Below are positions 41,899 through 51,000 of a DNA stretch of 64,000 bases, one piece after another (within the stretch, counting starts at the first letter, position 1; each line of letters starts with the position of its first letter). The stretch is from Ignavibacteria bacterium. Lineage in GTDB: Bacteria > Bacteroidota > Ignavibacteria > Ignavibacteriales > SURF-24. The translations under genes were made by a program, and so were the position numbers. The notes beneath the pieces are model-generated. The model worked only from the letters and a program-made list of their open reading frames with translations. It searched no databases and had not been told where the DNA came from. The stretch covers positions 352,669-416,668 of the forward strand of contig JAAXKN010000001.1 in assembly GCA_025612375.1 (NCBI GenBank), in the 5' to 3' direction.

Positions 41899-43635
41899 TT
41901 AACCGACACTGTTCTTTAGGAGTTCTTTTCTGTCGGTATACGTAGTATGCAGAATTTCATGCGATTTATGGCTGTTCGGCTCCTTGAAAAACTCCTTATA
42001 GATGGTTTTTACCGCCTCGTTATCATGGCTCCTGCGGCAGGCCATCTCTGCATCTATTTCATAGAGAGCTTTAATTCTCTTTTGTACCTTTTCAGGCTTG
42101 TTGTGTATCGGCTGTCCCCCGCCGTTTATGCAGCCGCCGGGGCAGGCCATAACTTCAATGAAATCGTATTTTGACGTGCCATTCTGAATTTCGTCCAGAA
42201 CAGGACCGACGTTTCCGATTCCATTGACAACAGCAATATGTAATTCCATACTATCGATCTTTACGGAAGTTTCTTTAATGCCCTTGAGTCCGCGTATGTC
42301 TTCAAACTCAAGCTTTTCAAGCTCGTTTCCGGTAAGTATGTGGTATGCTGTTCTAAGGGCCGCTTCCATTACGCCGCCTGAGGTTCCGAAGATTACGGCA
42401 GCGCCGGTTGACTCCCCTAGCGGGTTGTCGAATTTGTCTTCGGGAAGATCGCTGAAATCGATTCCGGCCATTTTGAAATACCTGACTAGTTCGCGTGTTG
42501 TCAGAACTGCATCTACGTCCTGCATCAGGACTTCAGAGAGTTCCGGGCGGTCAGATTCAAATTTCTTAACCGTGCAGGGCATGATGGAAACAACAAATAT
42601 ATCCTTCGGGTCAAGCCCCATCTTCTTTGCATAATAGGTCTTTGTTATGGCGCCAAGCATTTCATGAGGCGACTTGCAGGTTGAAATGTGTTCAAGCATT
42701 TCAGGCCTGTTCTGCTCAATGTATTTAATCCAGCCCGGGCAGCAGCTTGTAAACATCGGGAGCTTCTTATTATTCTTGATCCTGTTGACCAGCTCCGTCC
42801 CCTCTTCCATAATTGTAAGGTCTGCGGCAAAGTTTGTGTCAAAGACCTTGTCGAAGCCGAGGCGTTTTAAGCCCGTAACCAGCTGTCCGGTAACGTTTGT
42901 GCCCATAGGGAGGTTGTATTCCTCACCCAGTGAAGCACGCACTGCAGGAGCAACCTGAGCGATGGTAAATTTTTTCTTGTCGTTCAGAGCGTATGCCACT
43001 TCTTTAAGAGCGCTTCTTTCCCTCAATGCTGCCGTAGGGCAGACGAGTATGCATTGCCCGCAGAGTATGCATTCGCTGACATTGATCCCTTTGTTGTACG
43101 GGGTCGTAACTATGCTTGAAAATCCCCTGTTTGTAAAGTCAATTGCACCTACTTTCTGAATCTCATTGCACACACGGACGCACCTGCCGCAGAGTATGCA
43201 CTTGGCAGGATCCCTTTCAATTGAAGGGCTTGAAACGTCGATAGCATGTTTTTTGGTTTCTCCTGCGTAGCGGTGTTCTCTTACGCCGTACTGTTCGGAG
43301 AGGTCCTGCAGCTCGCAGTTCTTGTTGCGGACGCAGACGAGGCAATCCTGCGGATGATTTTCAACGAGCAGTTCCACAATGGTTTTTCTTGCGCGCCTTA
43401 CCCTCGGGGAATTTGTTTCAACCACCATTCCCTCATAGACCGGATAAGCACAGCTTGGGATGAGTCCCCTCTGCCCTTCGACTTCCACAACGCACATACG
43501 GCAGGCTCCTGTGGGAGTCAGATTCTTCAGATGGCATAAAGTAGGCACATGTATTCCCACAGATTTTGCAGCATCAAGAATTGTCATTCCTTCTTCTGCA
43601 TTAACTTTAATACTATTTATGGTTAACTGAACCAT
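41899..43635 (-). CDS. hydA: [FeFe]-hydrogenase catalytic subunit HydA, second copy (HydA2)
   Basis: This hydrogenase has 578 residues and the same module order as HydA1: [2Fe-2S] (CHLKNLTPTGACRMC), His/Cys cluster (HPQDCLVCVRNKNC), two-cluster ferredoxin (CILCGRCVRVC, CILCGQCILVCP), and the H-cluster domain. The H-cluster motifs are the classical ones: TSCCPGW, MPCTVKKFE and EVMACPGGCINGGGQP. A fused small-subunit tail ends in HEILHTTYTDR. A GGAG ribosome site supports the start. It is followed by the sensory hydrogenase-kinase gene and preceded by the long hydB, with which it probably forms an electron-bifurcating complex oxidising or making H2 with ferredoxin and NAD(H). Confidence 0.95.
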   Translation of the reverse strand: MVQLTINSIKVNAEEGMTILDAAKSVGIHVPTLCHLKNLTPTGACRMCVVEVEGQRGLIPSCAYPVYEGMVVETNSPRVRRARKTIVELLVENHPQDCLVCVRNKNCELQDLSEQYGVREHRYAGETKKHAIDVSSPSIERDPAKCILCGRCVRVCNEIQKVGAIDFTNRGFSSIVTTPYNKGINVSECILCGQCILVCPTAALRERSALKEVAYALNDKKKFTIAQVAPAVRASLGEEYNLPMGTNVTGQLVTGLKRLGFDKVFDTNFAADLTIMEEGTELVNRIKNNKKLPMFTSCCPGWIKYIEQNRPEMLEHISTCKSPHEMLGAITKTYYAKKMGLDPKDIFVVSIMPCTVKKFESDRPELSEVLMQDVDAVLTTRELVRYFKMAGIDFSDLPEDKFDNPLGESTGAAVIFGTSGGVMEAALRTAYHILTGNELEKLEFEDIRGLKGIKETSVKIDSMELHIAVVNGIGNVGPVLDEIQNGTSKYDFIEVMACPGGCINGGGQPIHNKPEKVQKRIKALYEIDAEMACRRSHDNEAVKTIYKEFFKEPNSHKSHEILHTTYTDRKELLKNSVG

Positions 43636-43671
43636 TAGAATCTCCTACTATTTCGATTTAATCGGAAAAAA

Positions 43672-45657
43672 TTAGTTTATCTCAATAGCCTTAAAACGGC
43701 AGCTTTCGAAACACATGCCGCACTGAATGCATTTATCCTGAATAATGTAGTGTGCCTGCCCCTTCTCTCCGGCAATGGCTTCATTTGGACATTTCTTCAG
43801 GCAAAGCCCGCAGCCCGAGCAGATGCTGTTGTCTATGGTAAATGTCAAAAGCTCCTTGCAGACTCCTGCAGGGCATTTCCTGTCGTAGAGATGAGCTTCG
43901 TATTCTTCCTTAAAGTACCTTAAGCCTGAAAGGACCGGGTTTGGAGCCGTCTGCCCGAGGCCGCAAAGAGAGGTATCTTTTATCACGTCGGCCAGGCGCT
44001 GCAGGTGAACAACCCCCTTGAACCTTTGCAGCTGGTCCAGTTTGTCCTTTGTATTCTTGTAGCTCCTTGGAATTCTTTCAATTATTTCGAGCATGCGCTT
44101 TGTTCCTTCGCGGCACGGCACGCATTTTCCGCAGGATTCGTTCTGTATAAATGAGAGGAAGAATCTTGCTATGTCAACCATACAGGTATCTTCATCCATT
44201 ACTACAAATCCGCCTGAACCCATCATGGCACCTACGGTTTTGAGAGATTCATAGTCAACCTGTGTCTTAATGACGCTGTCAGGAAGGCATCCGCCCGAAG
44301 GGCCTCCTATCTGAACAGCCTTAAAGAGCTTGTTGTTTGGAATTCCGCCCCCGATCTTGAAGACCACGTCTTCAAGCGTAACTCCCATAGGCACTTCAAC
44401 GAGGCCCGAGTTCTTGATTTTGCCGGAAAGCGCAAATACTTTTGTTCCCTTGCTCGATTGCGTACCGATTGAGGAGAACCAGCCTGAGCCTCTGGCTATT
44501 ACGGCAGGCACGTTGGCAAAGGTTTCAACGTTATTTATGATGGTCGGCTTACCCCAGAGCCCTGAATTAGCCGGGTAAGGGGGTCTGGGCTTCGGCATTC
44601 CGCGCTTGCCTTCAATTGAGGCAATAAGTGCCGTTTCCTCGCCGCAGACAAAAGCTCCGGCACCTTTTTTAACTTTCAGGTCAAAGCTGAAATTGCTGCC
44701 AAGTATGTTCTTACCAAGCAGTCCGTATTTCCTGCACTCTTTAATTGAGTTTTCCAGCCTTTCAATTGCAAGCGGATATTCTGCACGGCAGTATATATAG
44801 CCGTTGGTGGCTTCAATTGCATAGGCAGCAATGAGCATTCCTTCAATTATCCTGTAGGGATCGCTTTCCAGGACTGAGCGGTCCATGAATGCACCCGGAT
44901 CGCCTTCATCAGCGTTGCAGATGATGTACTTTACGTCGCTCTTATTCTTAAGGGCGAGTTCCCACTTCTTTCCTGTAGGAAATCCGCCGCCGCCGCGTCC
45001 CCTTAGTCCACTGGCCAGGACTTCCTTTACAACGCCTTCTGGTTTCATGAGGCGCAGGACTTTGTCAAATCCTTTGAAGCCTCCTACACTTAAGTAGGCG
45101 TCAATTGATACAGGATCGATAATTCCGCAGTTTTCAAGTACAACTTTAAGCTGATGCTTGAAAAACGGGTCTTCGTTGATGTTTGGGACTTCAGGAGTGG
45201 ATTTTCCGTGGGTTCCTAAGAGTTTTTCCTTGAAAACTCCTTTTTCCACTATTGTCCTTTGTATGAGCTTTGGGACAATTTTAGGGACAATTTCGCAGTA
45301 CGAAATTCTGTCCTGTCCGGGGAGTTTAATGTCTACAATTACTTCTTTCGCACAGTAGCCTATACAGCCTGTAGCTACGATGCGGGCATTGATATTAAGT
45401 CTTTTTAATTCATTTACGATAGCCTCTTCAACTTTTTTCGCCCCTGATGCCAGTCCGCAGGTACCCATTCCAATAAAAATTACAGGAAGGTCGTGCTCCT
45501 TAAAGGTCAATTGTTTGTTCAGGCTGATGAACTTTTCCTGACATTCGGAATTATGGTGGCAAAGGGGGCCTTCGGTGCAGCATGTAACAAATTGGCTGCA
45601 CGGTTTTTCTAAGCTGTGCCAGCATTCATCACAGCATTTATCCAGAAAGGTTTTCAT
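43672..45657 (-). CDS. hydB: NuoF-like flavoprotein subunit HydB, long form (HydB2) with Cys-rich N-terminus
   Basis: The protein has 661 residues. A Cys-rich leader (eight Cys at positions 8, 9, 12, 20, 26, 27, 33 and 39) is followed by a thioredoxin-like [2Fe-2S] domain (about 50-135, MGTCGLASGAKK, ATGCIGYC). Next come the NuoF core (RGRGGGGFPTGKKW, NADEGDPGAFMDR, GAFVCGEETALIASIEG) and the cluster motif ESCGKCVPCREG. A C-terminal 2x[4Fe-4S] ferredoxin ends the chain (CSGCGLCLKKCP, CIQCGMCFESC; about 605-655). This is the full bifurcating-type HydB. The Cys-rich leader is not part of the usual domain set. Its start overlaps the hydC stop by 4 nt. Confidence 0.94.
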   Translation of the reverse strand: MKTFLDKCCDECWHSLEKPCSQFVTCCTEGPLCHHNSECQEKFISLNKQLTFKEHDLPVIFIGMGTCGLASGAKKVEEAIVNELKRLNINARIVATGCIGYCAKEVIVDIKLPGQDRISYCEIVPKIVPKLIQRTIVEKGVFKEKLLGTHGKSTPEVPNINEDPFFKHQLKVVLENCGIIDPVSIDAYLSVGGFKGFDKVLRLMKPEGVVKEVLASGLRGRGGGGFPTGKKWELALKNKSDVKYIICNADEGDPGAFMDRSVLESDPYRIIEGMLIAAYAIEATNGYIYCRAEYPLAIERLENSIKECRKYGLLGKNILGSNFSFDLKVKKGAGAFVCGEETALIASIEGKRGMPKPRPPYPANSGLWGKPTIINNVETFANVPAVIARGSGWFSSIGTQSSKGTKVFALSGKIKNSGLVEVPMGVTLEDVVFKIGGGIPNNKLFKAVQIGGPSGGCLPDSVIKTQVDYESLKTVGAMMGSGGFVVMDEDTCMVDIARFFLSFIQNESCGKCVPCREGTKRMLEIIERIPRSYKNTKDKLDQLQRFKGVVHLQRLADVIKDTSLCGLGQTAPNPVLSGLRYFKEEYEAHLYDRKCPAGVCKELLTFTIDNSICSGCGLCLKKCPNEAIAGEKGQAHYIIQDKCIQCGMCFESCRFKAIEIN

Positions 45658-46148
45658 TGTTCGCTCGTAATTTGTTCTTCAATTTTTTCTGATGAGACTT
45701 CTGAAGCAGTATATTTTTTCAGGATTCTCGGGATGTCCTTTACGGTTGCTCTGCCGTAATAGTCATCATTTACAACAATAACAGGAGCAATACTGCATGC
45801 TCCGATACAAGCTACAACTTCCAAAGTAAAATTCTTATCTCTTGTGGTCTCCCCTGCCTTGCAGTTCAAGGCTGTTTCCAAAGCAAATAACAGGTTTGCT
45901 GAACCTTTCACGTGGCATGCTGTTCCCCTGCATACTCTTATGATGTTTTTCCCAAGGGGTTTTAATCTGAACTGGTTGTAAAAGGTAGCAACTCCATAGA
46001 TCCTGCTCAGGGGCATATCAAGAAATTCGCTAATATCCATCAGAGCTGATTCGGGTAGGTAACCATATATATTCTGCACCTCTTGCAGCAAGGATATTAA
46101 ATTGCTTTTATCTTTGGGAGGATAATTGGAGAAAATGTTTGAATGCAT
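45654..46148 (-). CDS. hydC: NuoE-like [2Fe-2S] subunit HydC, second copy (HydC2)
   Basis: This 164-residue NuoE/HydC protein has a helical start (LISLLQEVQNIYGYLPESAL), then the thioredoxin-like [2Fe-2S] fold with VCRGTACHVKGS and VACIGACSIAPV holding the four ligand Cys. It is the first gene of the 12.5-kb leftward hyd operon and lies about 30 bp behind a sigma-54-type promoter. Confidence 0.94.
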   Translation of the reverse strand: MHSNIFSNYPPKDKSNLISLLQEVQNIYGYLPESALMDISEFLDMPLSRIYGVATFYNQFRLKPLGKNIIRVCRGTACHVKGSANLLFALETALNCKAGETTRDKNFTLEVVACIGACSIAPVIVVNDDYYGRATVKDIPRILKKYTASEVSSEKIEEQITSEQ

Positions 46149-46180
46149 CTTAATACCTATGTTTGGTTTGCTATGACTTT

Positions 46181-46196
46181 TGCAATTAATGTGCCA
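46181..46196 (-). promoter_or_regulatory. Sigma-54 (-24/-12) promoter of the hydrogenase operon
   Basis: On the minus strand 46181-46196 reads TGGCACATTAATTGCA, a full match to the consensus TGGCAC-N5-TTGCA, with GG and GC 10 bp apart. Transcription would start near 46170, about 20 bp before the hydC ATG. Activation would need an enhancer-binding ATPase, which is not encoded in the window. Confidence 0.85.
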
Positions 46197-46264
46197 TTTT
46201 TCGCCCCCTCATTTTTAGCTCAAAATGGGCACATATGAGTTTTTATGACGGATACTTATTGTGA

Positions 46265-46301
46265 ATTTTTCTAACAATAACTATTATTTTCCTAACAATA
46301 A
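46265..46301. promoter_or_regulatory. Two direct repeats upstream of the sigma-54 promoter (candidate activator sites)
   Basis: ATTTTTCTAACAATAA (46265-46280) and ATTTTCCTAACAATAA (46286-46301) differ at one base and are 21 bp apart, two helical turns. They lie about 70-105 bp upstream of the -24 element. A CTTATTGT/ACAATAAG dyad also spans the region. Position and phasing fit binding sites of a sigma-54 activator. Confidence 0.6.
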
Positions 46302-46385
46302 GAAAAGGAAAAAGTACAATAAAATTGGACCTCTGGTGCAATTTGGGCGGATAATCTTGATTTTATGTGGAAAAAGAAATGAGAA

Positions 46386-46417
46386 GCCCTGAATGCCGCC
46401 AATGGGGCATTCAGGGC
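46386..46417 (-). terminator. Terminator of purE
   Basis: GCCCTGAATGCC (46386-46397) pairs perfectly with GGCATTCAGGGC (46406-46417), a 12-bp stem with an 8-nt loop, 38 bp after the purE stop. On the minus strand it is followed by TTCTCATTTC; on the plus strand by CCTTTATTTT. It separates purE from the hyd promoter. Confidence 0.75.
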
Positions 46418-46454
46418 CCTTTATTTTAGAATTGCTCAGGACCGGAGAAGGTTA

Positions 46455-46946
46455 CTAGCCGATCGCATTGTTTTTTGCCGCAGATTCTTCTGCAAGTTTC
46501 TTCTTGTAATTCTTTACTTTCTCAAGCAGGCCCTTGTCCTCCACTGCCAGGATCTGTATGGCAAGAAGAGCCGCGTTTTTCGCTCCCCCGATAGCTACCG
46601 TAGCTACAGGAATGCCTGAAGGCATCTGAACGATGGACAGCAGTGAGTCCAACCCGTTTAAGGATTTACTTAAAATAGGAACTCCTATTACCGGCAGCGG
46701 AGTGTATGCCGCGGTTACACCCGGAAGATGTGCTGCCCCTCCGGCGCCTGCAATAATTACCTTAATACCCCTGTTTATGGCCTCTGTAGCATATTCTGCC
46801 AGCATGTGAGGTGTACGGTGTGCCGATATGATCTTAAGCTCGAACATGACGCCGAACTGATCGCAGACACTGGCGGCTTCTTTCATTACGGGCAGATCGG
46901 AATCGCTTCCCATTATTATAGCTATTTGCGGACTGAAATTTTCCAT
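46455..46946 (-). CDS. purE: N5-carboxyaminoimidazole ribonucleotide mutase
   Basis: This class I PurE has about 163 residues and converts N5-CAIR to CAIR in purine synthesis. Motifs are [43 protein letters not shown] and [21 protein letters not shown] (the substrate-binding loops). The start is taken at ATG 46946, which has AGGA upstream; an in-frame ATG at 46982 has none. purK is not adjacent. It appears to be a single-gene transcript with its own terminator. Confidence 0.94.
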   Translation of the reverse strand: MENFSPQIAIIMGSDSDLPVMKEAASVCDQFGVMFELKIISAHRTPHMLAEYATEAINRGIKVIIAGAGGAAHLPGVTAAYTPLPVIGVPILSKSLNGLDSLLSIVQMPSGIPVATVAIGGAKNAALLAIQILAVEDKGLLEKVKNYKKKLAEESAAKNNAIG

Positions 46947-47046
46947 GTTTTTTCCTGAAATTGTTGCTTTCAAAAGATACATTCAATTTAAGAAAGATTC
47001 AATTTTCTCCTATTGCACTTTAGCCAGCAAAAGAAAAAAACAGGAC

Positions 47047-47079
47047 AAAAAAAAAGGAATACCCGGCAGGGGGTATTCC
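47047..47079 (-). terminator. Rho-independent terminator of the GIN-domain gene
   Basis: GGAATACCC (47056-47064) pairs with GGGTATTCC (47071-47079). On the minus strand the stem is followed by nine T residues (47047-47055). It begins 22 bp after the stop codon. Confidence 0.88.
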
Positions 47080-47101
47080 ATTTTATTAAAAATTATGCGC
47101 C

Positions 47102-47770
47102 TTATTTTTCAGTAATTGAACCGATGCCTGAAACGCTTCTTCTCACATTCTTGGGGTTTCCGTAGTAATCCAGGCTTCCCACACCCGATATGTCGGCTCT
47201 TAATTCCTTAGAGGCGTAAACCTCGGCCTTTGAAGCGCCGCTGATTTCCACATTGGCGTTATCTGCAAGAAGGTCACGGGCTTCCACTTTCACGGCACCC
47301 GAGAGGCTTAGCCTCAGCATGCCGGTTTTGCCCGAAAGATACATTTTCCCGGCACCGCTTGCATCGAGCTTAATCCTGTCGTTATTTACGTTTTCAACCG
47401 TTATGTTGCTTGCCCCGGAAGTTTCCACTTCATCAATATTAGAAGCCGTAATATTTACCTTTATCTTTTTCTTCGGGTTTATGCTCTTTGTATTATAAAT
47501 ATGCAAAGTATTTCCGCTGATTTCCGATTTTATTAGCGGCAGAATATTACTTTCAGCACTTATCGTCACACCCGGAGTAGAGCCGCAGGTGATATTTACC
47601 TCATATGCTCCACCAATATCAACCGCGTTAAAATCGCTCAAAGAGCGTGTTTCTTCCCTGCTTATGCCGCTTCCTCTTACACCGCCAAAGCCGTGGCAGT
47701 TGAATCCGAAACCGTGGCAGCCGGCAAAAACGAGAAATAATAATGCTGAAGCCAGTAAAACTCTTTTCAT
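47102..47770 (-). CDS. GIN-domain (DUF2807) lipoprotein
   Basis: This 222-residue lipoprotein has signal peptide lipobox VFAGC. It is followed by two right-handed beta-type modules rich in small polar residues (DFNAVDIGGAYEVNI, SGASNITVENV, LDASGAGKMYLSG, ISGASKAEVYA), as in the DUF2807 family (head GIN domain). Members are common in Bacteroidota and are thought to lie on the cell surface; their role is not established. It has its own terminator and appears monocistronic. Confidence 0.88.
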   Translation of the reverse strand: MKRVLLASALLFLVFAGCHGFGFNCHGFGGVRGSGISREETRSLSDFNAVDIGGAYEVNITCGSTPGVTISAESNILPLIKSEISGNTLHIYNTKSINPKKKIKVNITASNIDEVETSGASNITVENVNNDRIKLDASGAGKMYLSGKTGMLRLSLSGAVKVEARDLLADNANVEISGASKAEVYASKELRADISGVGSLDYYGNPKNVRRSVSGIGSITEK

Positions 47771-48048
47771 ATGTCCTCCATGCTTAAAATCTTGACCCTT
47801 CTGGAAATTTAGACGCAGGAAGTTTCAGGAAGTTCTAAATTAAACATTTTTTTTTCATTTAGCCATGAATGGAGCCTGAGGAACAGTTCAATAACTTTTG
47901 GACTTCTTTCGATAGTAAAGTCCCGGTAAACCCGGTTTTTTTAAAGAAAAATATTATATATTTGCTGAACCATTTCAAGCAGCAGGCTTAAAGCCCGGCT
48001 CAGATCGCAAAAGGTCCAAAACGAAGTAATTCTTGAATTTAAGATAAT

Positions 48049-51000
48049 ATGAAAATTAAAGATATAAACGGCACAGGTTCCATTGACTTAAGAGAGCTCA
48101 TAGCAACGGCATACGGGCACTTAAGGAACGGAAGATTTCAGGCGGCGCTTGAGACTTCAAGACAGGCCTACGAGGCAATGCCAAATGACAGCAGCGCAAT
48201 TATCTGCCACGCCTGGGCGCTTCTGGAGAACGGCAGCCCCGCCAAGGCTCTTGAACTGGCAAACCTGGCTGTGGAATCTGACGAACACAGTTTTAATTCG
48301 CACCTCTACAGGGGCCTTTTCCTCAGCCGTATGAGTATTTACGAAGGAGCCTTAAGCGATCTTGACGTTGCAGTTAAAAACGAGGAATATCTCTTATCGA
48401 TGGCTTACTTAAGCCGGGCAAGGAGCCTTGCCGGACTGGGAAGGTACTTTGAAGCCCTGGAGGAGATGGAAAAAGCCATACTGGTCTCGGGGGAGAATGT
48501 CCCGGATTTTAAGGAGCGCAAAAGATGGTACAGAATTGCAGCCGGATATAACGACCTCTTTGAAGAAAAGGCAGATGCCGGAATAGAGCAGCTTGAAGAG
48601 GCTGAAAAGGCGCTCAGCTTTGGCGAGAACTGGTTTACGCTTCTTATTGCAGGAAAGATCATTTCCAATAAATTATCAGGAAATGTTTCTGAAGAGATGC
48701 TCCAAAAGGCACAGATACTGGAACTGCGCGCGATGACTGCTCTTTTTCAATACCTCCCCGCCCTGCAGAAAGCAGAAAAATTAAAAGAAGGCCTCCGGGG
48801 AAATGTGGAATTTAAGGCCATTTATGTTGAGCTTTTAAGGCTCTGCAGTAAAAAGAATAATGATGATCCGGAAAGCCCTCTTCCGGCAGAAAAAGAGCGT
48901 GAGGATTCTCAAAACGCCAAAGAAAAGCCTTCTCCTGAAATTGAAGACAAAAATAACGGGGTTATAAGCCTCCGTAAAAGAATAGATTTTAAGAGCCACT
49001 CAAACCCCTTCGCGGAGTTCCTGGATGCTAAAATGTTCCCGTTCAGCTCCAACACAAGCGGAGAAATTAAAAGATACCTCGTACAGTTCAGCGCCCGGAA
49101 TACATCCTTTATCGGAACGGAGCTTCTCCTAAGTAACCCGTTTTACCAGACGAGGGATTTCAGCCTTTCCGGCGAGGCTCTCTGGTACCTGAACGGAGAG
49201 GAAATAGGCCGGAACAGCTTCAGCGTCTTTATTGATAAGTCTTGGGAGGAGGCAACTTTCGTCCAGTACTGGGGGGCTGAGGTTCCGGGATACTGGGAAA
49301 AAGGACAGGCTAGAGTTGAAATCCTTATTGATGAACATAAGGTATGTGAACGCTGGTTTTTAATTTCCACAACTGAAATTGAGCAGTCGGCTGAAGCAAG
49401 ATATCTGCCCGATGAAACTGAAACCCTGCCCGGGGAGCCTGATCCCGTCCCGGAGATAAGTCCCGTTAAAGTTAACCGGAACTACTCTTACCTTCCGCTT
49501 CCACAGGAGGAGGAGCCGCTTGAGGTTCTGCTCCAGAATCTTGATAGCCTTACGGGGTTAAATAAAGTTAAAGAAGCTCTGAGGGATTTTATCAGCTATC
49601 TTGAATTTCAGAATGAAAGGCAAAGGCTGGGCCTTAGCAGCAGCTCAAACTTTACGCTGCACTGTGTTTTTCAGGGAAACCCCGGTACAGGTAAAACAAC
49701 TGTAGCCCGTATGCTGGGAAAGATTCTTAAGGCGATGGGTTTTCTTGAAAAAGGACACATCGTTGAAGTGGACAGGGCCGGCCTCGTGGGACAGTATATA
49801 GGCGAGACCGCCATAAAAACAGACAAGCTTGTATCGGAAGCCATGGGCGGCGTGCTTTTTATTGACGAGGCCTACAGCCTGGTTAAAAAGTCAGGCGGCG
49901 GGCAGGATTTCGGCCAGGAGGCAATTGACACACTCTTAAAAAGGATGGAGGACCATAAGGGTGAATTTGTGGTCATTGCAGCAGGTTATCCCGAGGAAAT
50001 GCAGGCTTTCCTTAATTCCAACCCGGGACTAAAAAGCCGCTTTACACACAGCTTTGACTTTGAGGATTATTCACCCGAAGAACTTCTGGAGATATTTAAG
50101 GCAACAGCTTCTGCCGAGGAGTATACTCCAAGCGAAGAAGCCCTTGAAATGATAAAAAAAGAATTTACGCGCCTTTACAGGAAGCGCGACAAATCTTTCG
50201 GCAACGCCCGTTTGTCCGGCAGGTTCTTTAACGAATCCAAGCTTCAGCTGAGCAGAAGATTTACCAGGCTAAGCGACCAGGAAAAGTCAAAACAGGCTAT
50301 GATGACGATTACTGAAGAAGACATAAAAGCGATCCTTTCAACAGAAAAGGAGAAAAATGTTTCAATCCCGATTGATGAAGAAGCTCTCAGCCGTGCTCTG
50401 GAAAAAATAAACAGCCTTTCAGGAATTGAATCCGTTAAAAAGGAGATCTCCGAGACCGTAAAGCTAGCCAGGTATCTGGCAAGCCAGGGAGAGGATCTGA
50501 ATAAAAAGTTCTTATCGCACCTTGTTTTCCTTGGCAATCCCGGAACCGGAAAAACAACAGTAGCCCGTATATACAGTGAAATTATTTCAGCCCTGGGGAT
50601 CCTGCCCCGCGGGCATTTAGTTGAGGCCGACAGGCAAAGGCTGGTTTCAGGCTATACAGGGCAGACGGCCATTCAGACCTCGGAAGTTATTGACCAGGCT
50701 CTTGGCGGCACACTTTTTATTGACGAGGCCTACAGCCTGGTTAAAAAGTCGGGCGGCGGGCAGGATTTCGGCCAGGAGGCAATTGACACACTCTTAAAGA
50801 GGATGGAAGACGACCGCGACAAGTTTATTGTTATTGCCGCCGGGTACACCGATGAAATGAAAAATTTTCTGGAGAGTAATCCCGGACTCAGGTCGCGCTT
50901 TACAAAAACCATTACATTTGAGGATTATAACCCCGACGACCTGCTTGAGATAACGCTTTCCATGGTCTCCCAAAAAGGCTTCTCACTTGAAAGTGATGCA

